NCBI GenBank assembly: GCA_049724395.1
Contig: JAUGWO010000205.1
Location: 1 to 40,779 of the forward strand
Source: Spongospora subterranea f. sp. subterranea
Lineage: Eukaryota > Endomyxa: Phytomyxea > Phytomyxea > Plasmodiophorida
DNA length: 40,779 nt
Reading direction: 5' to 3'
Made by a program: the position numbers and the translations under genes. A model generated the notes under the pieces. That model was not told where the DNA came from. It made no database searches and saw only the letters and a program-made list of their open reading frames with translations. Shown piece by piece: positions 1 to 9,776 of this stretch (position 1 is its first letter; every line of letters starts with the position of its first letter).

Positions 1-1268
1 AGAACGTGTTGTATCGCCAAGTGCAGTGCTGTATTGCCATCATTATCTGTTATTGTGGGATCGGCACCGAGATTCAACAGAATTCGGAAAATCTCGTCAC
101 TAAAACTCATTATTGAAGGCGCCAACAGACCCAGACAGTAAATTGACCAACCGATGATAATAAACTGCATGTGAGAGAGCAGTGCGTCCCTTATTGTTCC
201 TGAGTTTAAGTAGTTCTAAAGTCGAATCTCGTATGGCATATCGGTTCCTATGGGATCATTCAGCGACTTTATTTTTTCGACCCCCAGATTTACAAAATAC
301 AGGTCATTATGAATCAGTTGTCCACTCAAACAAAGAGAAGGTTCAGTATGACCCAGAACATGGATAGATTGTGCCTTTGTCGCCTCAATTATATCACAAA
401 TGATCAGTCCACTTCTGTGAGATCTCAATCAGATGAGTTCCAGTTTCCACGAATTATCGCATTCTACACGTTTCTTTTGTACCGCCAGGTGCAGTGCTGT
501 ATTTCCCGAATTATCAACAATAATGGGATTGGCTCCTCCATCCAACAGAGCGTCTTGATCACCCATTTCCTGACCAACAGTAGTAGTTTTGACAGCGAAT
601 CACCCTTCAACACAATATTCGACCAACCAAGCGAAACTCACTGCAAAATGGAGTGGAGTTTTACCAGCATTGTTTTGGAGGTCAAGAGCTTGTGGGTTTG
701 TCATTTTGATTTTTTCCAGGAGCTTGATGACGGCGTCATTTCTATTAGGGTGTCAATTGGGGATAATGACATATAATATGGAATATATTACAGGCCCTGA
801 CCAGCGGCGATGTGCAATGGAGTATTCCCGAATTCATCCTGTGTGAATATGTCGGCCCCTCTATTTATTAGGATAATGGCGACATTTTCTCTATTGTAAT
901 GACATCACAAGGAAAATAGAATTCATTGCAATTTGAAATTACCGGCAGTAGAGAAGTGATAAATCAAGAACGGTGATCTTGTAACTGATGTGCGCCTCGT
1001 TCCAATACTGATTCCGACCAATGCGACATTTGATATAATATAGAGGATTGTTAACTACACTCGGATTAAACATCATGGCCAATTGCTCAACGAATTCATC
1101 TCTGAATAATCGGATTAGTAATTTAATACAGTATTGGCCAACATCAATAGACTATAATGACCCGTTTTCAATTGCCTTAATCAGGTCAGTTTTGGTCCGA
1201 TTCAATGATTGAAAGAGGAATACGACACCAAAAATGATCATTATTAGATTCAATAGCATCGGTACCAT
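1..1268 (-). CDS. Ankyrin-repeat protein with N-terminal membrane anchor (partial, spliced)
   Basis: The minus strand holds a chain of short exons that join in frame through GT-AG introns: about 1268-1162, 1101-943, 890-792, 741-624 and 569 downward, with further repeats running off the left edge. The chosen ATG at 1268 opens with a hydrophobic stretch (VPMLLNLIMIIFGVVFLFQ), read as a signal anchor. Ankyrin repeats follow, with hallmarks such as FGNTPLHIAAGQGL, NAGKTPLHFAV and DGNTALHLAIQ. The first three junctions are all phase 2, which supports the model; the exon ending at 624 is less certain. Ankyrin repeats bind proteins, and no partner or enzyme domain is visible. The frame stays open upstream to the TA at 1313-1314 where the composite transposon sits, so the true start may lie beyond it. 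The 3' end is outside the window. A membrane-tethered ankyrin protein is the safest reading. Confidence 0.62.
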
Positions 1269-1428
1269 TAACCCTAAAACAATGACAATCAATGTTGCTG
1301 ATAGCGTGACCCTACAGTACGGGACACCTTAACTCGACAATTGTTTCAAATCGATTTTGTAAAAAATGCGTACGCACTTTGTATTATTGCTCGCAGTTTT
1401 TATCTGCGCGCAGAAAATGACATCAAAA

Positions 1429-3483
1429 TCAATCAAGTTGCGCAATTAGTGATTCTGGTAGACTGCGGTGGCGTTTGTACTTCTTGACGGCGTATTCTGC
1501 TTGTCGGACAGAGAGCCTGTTCCCAGAAGCGTCAACTATTCGGTAAGCGTCCATATATCGATAACACTTTCGGGCGAAGCGCCGAATTTGTCCTAGAGGA
1601 ACCTGCTCCAACGCCTTCGGTACAATAATCTGCAAATCTTTCCAAGAGTACGTGCAGTTGCGTCGAGTGTAACTCTTGGCCGCAGCCCAATACATCTCGA
1701 TAAAGTTAAACTCACAATGAAATTTCGGGTAGAAGTCAACTATTCCGTCATTTTGTTCGACTGTTTCGACGATCCATTCTTTTTGCGCCCGAAAATCCGG
1801 TTGTTGCTCAAGAACTGATTTGGCTGAGTCTTTCGATAAGTAGTTTTCCCACAAGCCACGTTCTTGCAAAATGGTTCTCAACCCTTTCTGGACTCCCGCA
1901 TTCGTCTGCATCATCTGTTCAACTCGTTGTCCCTGTTTTATGAACCATCCTGGACGCTGCAGTTTTACGTTCTTTCCGCCATCATTCAGGTTCAGAACTT
2001 TAGCATTTAGAGCGTCAGGCGGCAATGCTCGGTGGTTCTGGGAGTTATCGAACATTAGCAGCATTTTGCTTTTTGGATGCAAAATTCGGAAAATCGGAAT
2101 TGCTCGTTCTTGGATCTGTTTGACCAGGTCTTGGTTTGTCCAGAAGCCGTCCGCGTTCTTACCTGGCTTGATGATAACCACAGTTTCAGTAGGAGCTAAC
2201 ACTAGGGGATTTTCTGCTTGATCATTGCCTGTCAGTTTCATCGGTCCATGACATTCACAGATGAACTCCGACACCATAATGCTCCTTCCTTCACCCTTGG
2301 GTCGAATTGGTCGGTTATCCTGATCAAACCAAATTGTGCGTTTTCCCTCATGAGCGCTAAAACAAGATTCGTCGTGCGTCACCAGAACAATTCTGCGCTC
2401 GTCATTTTCAAGTTGCGGTTCAATTACCGTCAACATATCCTCGCCGATATACTTTGGCATTCGACGATCATAAATTGCCATTCGATCGAGGAAAGCTTCC
2501 CTGTACTGAACTACGTCGTTTCGTTCGTGCCCATCATGATACAATCCTTTTTTCAATTCTCGATATTGATAACCCAGAAATTTGAGCCAGCGAAGGCACG
2601 TTTTCTCTGATATGGCAATGGGGTTGCAAAGATTCAGATCAATGTGCAACTGCGTGTTGATCCATCGAGAAAACGTCAAACCCGATATTGCATCGTTTTT
2701 TGTAGACCTGAGCCAAGACCGGCATCTGCTCGCAATGTCCTCATCCAAATCAGAGAAAATTAGCGAAGTATACTTGATGTGGCACCCTTGCTTGCGTTCA
2801 GGCAAAGTTTGATGTTTCAAAAAGTACTCTGCCCAGTGTCGAATATTTCTGGCGTGATGTTGAAGTCCTTTAATACGAAAGAAAGATTTCGCAACGGTTA
2901 AGGATGCAGACATCTTCTTACCGGCATCCTTGCTCAACATAAAATATTGCTCGATGCTCAAGTATCGCAGCGTATCGTATTTAGATACTCCAAGGAGTCG
3001 TCGTTCAACACATCTGTTTGCCGTTATGCCAGTAAACTGAGATATGATTTTTAGGGCCTTTTCAGGGGTGATAGATGCAGGTTCTGATGCAGGTTCTTCA
3101 GGAACGGTATTTATGATGCTCGTTGGGGCAAAGTAGTCAGTAATTTTACGAGCGGTCTTGAATATTTTTTCCTTTTCTTCCACTTCTTTTTGTTTGCGCC
3201 AAAGTGTTGTCCTGCTATCTCCGGTATAAACTGCTCGAAGATGTGACCCAGCACCAGCCTTCCACTGTAAGAGCGTTGCTGTGGACTTCAAGATCTGTTC
3301 TTCAATCATGTTGTCATCCTCACTATTCAATAAGTAATCGTCGTCGGACATATCAACACTATCGCGATCGAGACGCGGATACGAATCATCTGCTTCGTCC
3401 GTTGGGGATGGAGAAACTACGATCGCGTTCCTGTGTTGTCGACATCGTTTGAGGTGTCGTTTTTGTTTCGATGATTGTGGCAT
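1429..3483 (-). CDS. Tc1/mariner-like DDE transposase, left copy, intact
   Basis: An uninterrupted frame of 684 codons starts at the ATG at 3483 (MPQSSKQKRHL); an in-frame ATG 33 codons upstream (3582) is also possible. The N-terminal part is basic then acidic (about residues 1-100) and probably includes DNA-binding helices. The catalytic core carries the three expected acidic residues, counted from the upstream ATG: D404 in VTHDES, D512 in LLMFDNSQNH and E629 in FNFIEMYW, the last being the NPIE position of Tc1-type enzymes. The enzyme would cut and paste the element at TA sites. The sequence belongs to the long fungal DDE-superfamily group rather than to the short (about 340 aa) animal Tc1 proteins. 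The uninterrupted frame and the near-identity to the right copy suggest recent activity. An internal inverted insertion lies just upstream of its start (3684-4032). Confidence 0.88.
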   Translation of the reverse strand: MPQSSKQKRHLKRCRQHRNAIVVSPSPTDEADDSYPRLDRDSVDMSDDDYLLNSEDDNMIEEQILKSTATLLQWKAGAGSHLRAVYTGDSRTTLWRKQKEVEEKEKIFKTARKITDYFAPTSIINTVPEEPASEPASITPEKALKIISQFTGITANRCVERRLLGVSKYDTLRYLSIEQYFMLSKDAGKKMSASLTVAKSFFRIKGLQHHARNIRHWAEYFLKHQTLPERKQGCHIKYTSLIFSDLDEDIASRCRSWLRSTKNDAISGLTFSRWINTQLHIDLNLCNPIAISEKTCLRWLKFLGYQYRELKKGLYHDGHERNDVVQYREAFLDRMAIYDRRMPKYIGEDMLTVIEPQLENDERRIVLVTHDESCFSAHEGKRTIWFDQDNRPIRPKGEGRSIMVSEFICECHGPMKLTGNDQAENPLVLAPTETVVIIKPGKNADGFWTNQDLVKQIQERAIPIFRILHPKSKMLLMFDNSQNHRALPPDALNAKVLNLNDGGKNVKLQRPGWFIKQGQRVEQMMQTNAGVQKGLRTILQERGLWENYLSKDSAKSVLEQQPDFRAQKEWIVETVEQNDGIVDFYPKFHCEFNFIEMYWAAAKSYTRRNCTYSWKDLQIIVPKALEQVPLGQIRRFARKCYRYMDAYRIVDASGNRLSVRQAEYAVKKYKRHRSLPESLIAQLD

Positions 3484-3683
3484 ATTTGTGTTAATACAAC
3501 ACAAGGATGGAATAATCAAGTGATTGGGTCGACGGCAACTTGCCCCGGACGACTGACGCAGTTCACAAAAAATGGGCCGCAAATATTATTTTGCGTGACA
3601 GACGCTACAAATATTGCGAACCGGGTTGCGCGCACTTTTGAAGTAATTATTGTTTTTCCCCTGCCAAGTTTCAAAAAGGTCTT

Positions 3684-4032
3684 ACGCAACTGCACGTACT
3701 CTTGGAAAGATTTGCAGATTATTGTACCGAAGGCGTTGGAGCAGGTTCCTCTAGGACAAATTCGGCGCTTCGCCCGAAAGTGTTATCGATATATGGACGC
3801 TTACCGAATAGTTGACGCTTCTGGGAACAGGCTCTCTGTCCGACAAGCAGAATACGCCGTCAAGAAGTACAAACGCCACCGCAGTCTACCAGAATCACTA
3901 ATTGCGCAACTTGATTGATTTTGATGTCATTTTCTGCGCGCAGATAAAAACTGCGAGCAATAATACAAAGTGCGTACGCATTTTTTACAAAATCGATTTG
4001 AAACAATTGTCGAGTTAAGGTGTCCCGTACTG
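3684..4032 (+). mobile_element. Truncated nested copy (3' end) of the same Tc1-like element
   Basis: This 349-base piece repeats the last roughly 75 codons of the transposase plus the 3' terminal repeat, in the orientation opposite to the left copy around it. Its right end is a proper terminal repeat followed by TA (4033-4034). Its left end stops abruptly inside the coding region, and the bases CTA present at the matching site of the right arm are missing. The simplest reading is that a copy inserted at a TA in the 5' leader of the left element and then lost most of its length together with the left target duplication. Confidence 0.78.
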
Positions 4033-4080
4033 TACCACTTAGTATTCGACCTTAGAAACTCAGTCAATAATAGCTCAATA

Positions 4081-4109
4081 CAAACATTGTCGAGTTAAGG
4101 TGTCCCGTA
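4081..4109 (+). repeat. Isolated terminal-repeat remnant inside the left arm
   Basis: These 29 bases are the reverse complement of the 5' terminal repeat but lack its outermost CTG. They replace about 15 bases present at the matching place in the right arm (around 4340-4355). They look like a scar of a lost nested insertion or of template switching. Confidence 0.65.
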
Positions 4110-4605
4110 TTTCTATTTGCTTCTCCGAGATTTACCCGAAAATAGAGCTGCTTTTCATTCTGTGTTTTTGATGTGTCTTTGGCCATTACAAAACTCCGCG
4201 AGCCCCATACAGTACGGGACACCTTAACTCGACAATGTTTGTATGGGGCTCGCGGAGTTTTGTAATGGCCAAAGACACATCAATGCAGAATGAAAAGCAG
4301 CTCTATTTTCGGGTAAATCTCGTCGAGAAGCAAATAGAAATAGAGTTAGATTTTTTATTGAGCTATTATTGACTGAGTTATCTAAGGTCGAATACTAAGT
4401 GGTAGAAGACCTTTTTGAAACTTGGCAGGGGAAAAACAATAATTACTTCAAAAGTGCGCGCAACCCGGTTCGCAATATTTGTAGCGTCTGTCACGCAAAA
4501 TAATATTTGCGGCCCATTTTTTGTGAACTGCGTCAGTCGTCCGGGGCAAGTTGCCGTCGACCCAATCACTTGATTATTCCATCCTTGTGTTGTATTCGCA
4601 CAAAT

Positions 4606-6647
4606 ATGCCACAATCATCGAAACAAAAACGACACCTCAAACGATGTCGACAACACAGGAACGCGATCGTAGTTTCTCCATCCCCAACGGACGAAGCAGA
4701 TGATTCGTATCCGCGTCTCGATCGCGATAGTGTTGATATGTCCGACGACGATTACTTATTGAATAGTGAGGATGACAACATGATTGAAGAACAGATCTTG
4801 AAGTCCACAGCAACGCTCTTACAGTGGAAGGCTGGTGCTGGGTCACATCTTCGAGCAGTTTATACCGGAGATAGCAGGACAACACTTTGGCGCAAACAAA
4901 AAGAAGTGGAAGAAAAGGAAAAAATATTCAAGACCGCTCGTAAAATTACTGACTACTTTGCCCCAACGAGCATCATAAATACCGTTCCTGAAGAACCTGC
5001 ATCAGAACCTGCATCTATCACCCCTGAAAAGGCCCTAAAAATCATATCTCAGTTTACTGGCATAACGGCAAACAGATGTGTTGAACGACGACTCCTTGGA
5101 GTATCTAAATACGATACGCTGCGATACTTGAGCATCGAGCAATATTTTATGTTGAGCAAGGATGCCGGTAAGAAGATGTCTGCATCCTTAACCGTTGCGA
5201 AATCTTTCTTTCGTATTAAAGGACTTCAACATCACGCCAGAAATATTCGACACTGGGCAGAGTACTTTTTGGAAACATCAAACTTTGCCTGAACGCAAGC
5301 AAGGGTGCCACATCAAGTATACTTCGCTAATTTTGGATGAGGACATTGCGAGCAGATGCCGGTCTTGGCTCAGGTCTACAAAAAACGATGCAATATCGGG
5401 TTTGACGTTTTCTCGATGGATCAACACGCAGTTGCACATTGATCTGAATCTTTGCAACCCCATTGCCATATCAGAGAAAACGTGCCTTCGCTGGCTCAAA
5501 TTTCTGGGTTATCAATATCGAGAATTGAAAAAAGGATTGTATCATGATGGGCACGAACGAAACGACGTAGTTCAGTACAGGGAAGCTTTCCTCGATCGAA
5601 TGGCAATTTATGATCGTCGAATGCCAAAGTATATCGGCGAGGATATGTTGACGGTAATTGAACCGCAACTTGAAAATGACGAGCGCAGAATTGTTCTGGT
5701 GACGCACGACGAATCTTGTTTTAGCGCTCATGAGGGAAAACGCACAATTTGGTTTGATCAGGATAACCGACCAATTCGACCCAAGGGTGAAGGAAGGAGC
5801 ATTATGGTGTCGGAGTTCATCTGTGAATGTCATGGACCGATGAAACTGACAGGCAATGATCAAGCAGAAAATCCCCTAGTTCCTACTGAAACTGTGGTTA
5901 TCATCAAGCCAGGTAAGAACGCGGACGGCTTCTGGACAAACCAAGACCTGGTCAAACAGATCCAAGAACGAGCAATTCCGATTTTCCGAATTTTGCATCC
6001 AAAAAGCAAAATGCTGCTAATGTTCGATAACTCCCAGAACCACCGAGCATTGCCGCCTGACGCTCTAAATGCTAAAGTTCTGAACCTGAATGATGGCGGA
6101 AAGAACGTAAAACTGCAGCGTCCAGGATGGTTCATAAAACAGGGACAACGAGTTGAACAGATGATGCAGACGAATGCGGGAGTCCAGAAAGGGTTGAGAA
6201 CCATTTTGCAAGAACGTGGCTTGTGGGAAAACTACTTATCGAAAGACTCAGCCAAATCAGTTCTTGAGCAACAACCGGATTTTCGGGCGCAAAAAGAATG
6301 GATCGTCGAAACAGTCGAACAAAATGACGGAATAGTTGACTTCTACCCGAAATTTCATTGTGAGTTTAACTTTTATCGAGATGTATTGGGCTGCGGCCAA
6401 GAGTTACACTCGACGCAACTGCACGTACTCTTGGAAAGATTTGCAGATTATTGTACCGAAGGCGTTGGAGCAGGTTCCTCTAGGACAAATTCGGCGCTTC
6501 GCCCGAAAGTGTTATCGATATATGGACGCTTACCGAATAGTTGACGCTTCTGGGAACAGGCTCTCTGTCCGACAAGCAGAATACGCCGTCAAGAAGTACA
6601 AACGCCACCGCAGTCTACCAGAATCACTAATTGCGCAACTTGATTGA
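4606..6647 (+). pseudogene. Tc1/mariner-like DDE transposase, right copy, two frame breaks
   Basis: This is the mirror copy of the transposase at 1429-3483, in an element bounded by terminal repeats at 4210 and 6761. Against the left copy it has one extra G near 5270 (stop after WAEYFLETSNFA) and one extra T near 6372 (in the run after GAGTTTAAC), each shifting the frame. It also has two in-frame losses: 9 bases near 5333 (residues FSD) and 6 bases near 5880 (residues LA). The first and second catalytic aspartates remain (VTHDES, MFDNSQNH), but the segment with the catalytic glutamate is out of frame with them. The left copy could act on its ends in trans. The small number of differences implies either very recent duplication or sequencing noise on one arm. 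Confidence 0.85.
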
Positions 6648-6763
6648 TTTTGATGTCATTTTCTGCGCGCAGATAAAAACTGCGAGCAATAATACAAAGT
6701 GCGTACGCATTTTTTACAAAATCGATTTGAAACAATTGTCGAGTTAAGGTGTCCCGTACTGTA

Positions 6764-7386
6764 TTTCCTGAACGGGTAGCCCTGACTGACTCGGAGTCGT
6801 GTACCCATGGACTCACTCCGAGTCGACTCCAACTTGGAGTCTCCAAGTCCTTTTTGAGTCGACTCCGAGACATTCTTCAAATCTTCCGGGGTAAACGGGT
6901 TTCGGGAACCTGGTTGGAGTCGACTTCAACTGACTCCGAGACGAATCGCCAAGCAGGGTGGAAATTACTGCATTAACCGTGTAGCTGAGAAAGGTAATGA
7001 GCCAGTCAGCGCGTAATCAGCGTGTCTATCCCGCACCCTGCCGGGCCAGCTCGTCCATATCAAGTCGACACTTAATGGGGCGATGTATATCACGATAATT
7101 GGGCTACCGTTTGTAAGGTGTGGCTTTGCATCGAAGAAGATGTGATTAGCCGGTACTGTTTCCCGAGACATAGCGATAGACTCGGAGTCGACTCAGCGAA
7201 ACCTGGAGTCACTCCGACTCTTGAGTTGCGCAAGTCTGCCAAAACTTGCAGTCGAGTTCAGTCATTGATTCGACTCGGAGACAAGCATTTTGAGGAAAAA
7301 CCTTAGCAAAAAAAGGTATTGAAATGAAAAACCTAATTTCAGTTTTCCCGAAAAGTAGGTCTTTGCCAGCCTTGCTCCAAATAGGT
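6764..7386. repeat. Diffuse palindromic GAGTCGACTC repeat tract
   Basis: The stretch has no convincing gene. Two clusters (about 6780-6935 and 7180-7285) are dense in variants of GAGTCGACTC, GACTCCGAG and ACTTGGAGTC, many self-complementary and spaced irregularly by 10 to 30 bases. The middle (6950-7170) is unique sequence with no repeat or gene that I recognise. The motif clusters look like a degenerate minisatellite; sequences of this flavour are scattered in many fungal genomes. Confidence 0.5.
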
Positions 7387-7387
7387 A

Positions 7388-8865
7388 CAGTAGGTACTTT
7401 CGAATACCGTAATTCTTGGCGAAATAATCCCTACCAATGTGCCCTTTTGTTTGTATGGAGGGGGTTATTTGGGCAAGAATTATTTAGTACGTATTCTGGC
7501 TTTTAATAGTCAAAAAATGGCGCCAAAAACAGTGCGCTTCAAGACGGTTTTACCCATGTGCGGGTTGCCTATGGTCATTCCATGGGTCGCGGTCTCTGCC
7601 GTTTTACACTTGGTGAAACATTGGCTATCGTGAACGAAGCTTTTGCACAACCTGAGGTACTATATCAAGTTGGAAGCAAATATGGCGTCGACTGGAGAAA
7701 TATTAAACAATGGCGAATGCGGCTGCTCAATAGTGAGCGCGTTGACCGTTAAGCCAAGATGCATCGAACGCTGTCTTCGGTTCAGGCCGTCGTGGAAGGT
7801 ACAGACGTTTGGGACCATCTCCGAGATTTTTATTGAGCGACTTCGAGGTGCGACCATGCTGTTACTGGGACTATGCTTTTTCATGAAGTTCGCCAGTACG
7901 TTTTGTTGGGTTTGATGATGTATTTTGCTGAATGTTTCTATAGTTTCCAACCCACATTCTGTGAAGGCAATGACTGGGCACTCCGACAACGAATTTATCG
8001 ATTTGTCGCCAGAGAAGGCTTGATGTGCAAAGGCGTGCGACCCACGTCGCTCAGAATACACGCCATGAAGTTGGTGTAATTGATGATTTCGTTGCTGCTG
8101 TCAATGACAATATTGCGTTAATGAAACTTCCCCCAGAATTGATGGTCAACGTTGACGAAACGGACCTTCCGTTCAATTTGCCTGCCAAGACTACCCTGTC
8201 TCGTCGTGGCCGGCGAACTGTGTCTGTCACCGGAAATGGATCCAGCGGTCGTGCCACAGCGCTCCTGGGGGTTTCCCTGGCGGGAGAGAAACTTCACGTT
8301 TTTCTCGTCTTCAAGAGAAAGCGTCATCAACGAGTCCATCGAGAAGTCATGGGAGACTTCGTCAGCCGAGGGTTCCCTGAAGGCATTGTTATGACAGTCC
8401 AGAAAAACGCTTGGATACGGAAATCATGCATGAATGGATTGAAAGGGTCTGGAAACTCTGGATTCAGATTCGCCAAGCTCGGTATTCCTATTTAACGCAT
8501 TAACAGCTTTTCAGCTCATCTGGAATCCACGGTTATCGATAAGCTCGCCGAACTTGGGACCGAGGTACGTGAACCAATCAACGTTTGACCTATGTTTTCT
8601 TACGGTTTGCCTAGACCGAAGTCATCGTGGCGGGATATACCTCTAAATTACAAGTACTTGATGTCGGTATACATAGACCCTGCAAGCACCACTTTCATCC
8701 AAAACATACCGAGTTTCTCATCAATCGGTCTGTATTAAACGAGAAACCTCGAAGACAGGAAATTGCGAACTGGGCAACTTACTCCTGAAGTCAGGTATCA
8801 ACTGCCGCCATTCTAAACACATGGAGCCATATAGGAATCCAAACAGCACCTTCGCAATGATATTT
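7388..8865 (+). pseudogene. Pogo-like (DDE_1) transposase relic
   Basis: Pieces of one transposase are spread over several frames. Near 7560-7750 lies the N-terminal helix-turn-helix (FTLGETLAIVNEAF, KYGVDWRNIKQWRMR). Near 8120-8480 is the catalytic core with the first aspartate in MVNVDETDLPFNLPAK, then LLGVSLAGEKLHVFLVFK and TVQKNAWI. Near 8500 comes INSFSAHLESTVIDKLAELG, where the second aspartate would precede SFSAH but is lost. Near 8640 is AGYTSKLQVLDVGIHRP with the third aspartate, and near 8740-8830 the C-terminal EKPRRQEIANWAT. The order and motifs match the pogo/Fot1/Tigger type. A possible left end is TA then CAGTAGGTAC at 7386-7397. Several frameshifts and stops make it inactive, and the age appears moderate because all core motifs are still readable. 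Confidence 0.8.
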
Positions 8866-8870
8866 TTTAA

Positions 8871-9075
8871 TTCTAATATAGGAATCGCGTCTAATAGAAT
8901 ACATGATGCCATTCCAAGGTTGCGAGCATCCTTTCTAAGTTTGTGAGAATTTTCGGAGCATGCATATAGCTCTACCACTTGTGCGAACTTTCCCACATAT
9001 CGCTCACGAATTGGAACGCAGTTCTTCGGCAGGAATCCGATACGACACGATTCATTACTATTGATGACAGCATGC
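8871..9075 (-). repeat. Inverted copy of exon 2 of the gene at 9114-9609
   Basis: Reading the minus strand gives HAVINSNESCRIGFLPKNC and onward to AIPILEL, matching exon 2 of the neighbouring plus-strand gene (about 9349-9556) with only scattered substitutions. Past LEL the inverted copy continues as KNIIAKVLFGFLYGS, which may be the original downstream sequence, whereas the plus-strand copy runs into transposon DNA. The two arms are about 205 bp with a spacer of about 275 bp. Confidence 0.75.
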
Positions 9076-9113
9076 ATTTTTTACGGATTTTTAGTTTTTC
9101 AGAAAGGACCAAG

Positions 9114-9609
9114 ATGTCGACGGTTGATGCCGAGATCCTTGGTCTTCGAAATCCTGACAGTGAACGCTCGTGTGGGTCTCATATAGTCTGTGGCGATATG
9201 GTCAATGTCGACACGCTTTTGCGGTTCAAATTCACCCTTATTGAGAGTATTTTCCTACAATGTTTCGTTTCTGTCAACACCAACATTTTGATGTCTTACA
9301 ATTCCTCAATCAGGAAACGGTGTGGTCGAAGAAGCGGTCGCTATACATGCTGTCATCAATGGTTATGAATCGTGTCGTATCGGATTCCTGCCCAAGAGCT
9401 GCGTTCCGATTCGTGAGCGATATGTGGGAAAGTTCGCACAAGTGGTAGAGCTATATGCATGCTCCGAAAATTCTCACGCACGTAGAAAGGATGCTCGCAA
9501 CCTTGGAATGGCATCATGTATTCTATCAGACGCGATTCCTATATTAGAATTAACCTGGGGTCCTATATCAAGTTGGAAGCACATATGGCGTCGACTGGAG
9601 AAATATTGA
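9114..9609 (+). CDS. Small two-exon protein of unknown family (HIRAN-like feel)
   Basis: Exon 1 (9114-9246) and exon 2 (9314-9609) join in phase 1 across a 67-base GT-AG intron to give about 142 residues. Visible segments are MSTVDAEILGLRNPDSERS, CGSHIVCGDMVNVDTLLRFK, then NGVVEEAVAIHAVING, ESCRIGFLPKSCVPIRERY, GKFAQVVELYACSEN and a basic RRKDARNLGMASCIL. The pattern of variable value, then IGFLPK, then a second strand-rich half resembles HIRAN-type domains, which bind DNA ends, but I cannot assign it. The last 17 or so residues are encoded by the adjoining pogo fragment (from about 9565), so the present stop at 9607-9609 is not native. Both arms of the inverted duplication keep exon 2 readable, which suggests it was under selection until recently. 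Confidence 0.5.
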
Positions 9610-9770
9610 CACAATGGCGAATGCGGCTGCTCAACAGTGAGTGCGTTGACCGTCAAGCCAAGATGCATCGAACGCTGTCTTCGGTTCAGGCCGTCGNNGC
9701 CGTCGTGGAAGGTACAGACGTATGGGACCATCTCCGAGATTTGATTGAGCGACTTCGCCCTGACGGATAG
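9565..9770 (+). pseudogene. Second copy of the pogo N-terminal region, with ambiguous bases
   Basis: The stretch repeats the segment at about 7660-7845 (KYGVDWRNIKQWRMRLL region) with a few substitutions. It contains NN at 9697-9698, flanked on both sides by GCCGTCG, so the assembly is uncertain here and a short repeat may have been joined wrongly. Confidence 0.75.
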
Positions 9771-9776
9771 AGCTAC

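Larger units (their letters stand above)
1315..6761. mobile_element. Composite head-to-head Tc1/mariner-like palindrome
   Basis: The block begins with CAGTACGGGACACCTTAACT and ends with its reverse complement, with TA at 1313-1314 and 6762-6763, the target-site duplication of Tc1/mariner elements. Inside, 1315-4209 carries an element pointing left and 4210-6761 one pointing right. Their 5' ends meet at a single shared terminal repeat (4210-4237) that forms the loop of a palindrome with arms of about 2.5 kb. The arms are almost identical and differ by a few small indels and two insertions in the left arm. Because only the outermost ends show TA duplications around one target, the block looks like a single insertion. 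It could be a real composite transposon, the product of aberrant transposition between sister copies, or a chimeric assembly. Confidence 0.85.

Noticed and set aside
1871-2812. Three plus-strand frames of 76 to 130 codons
   Set aside because: They are antisense to the intact transposase at 1429-3483, and the same frames recur antisense to the right copy.
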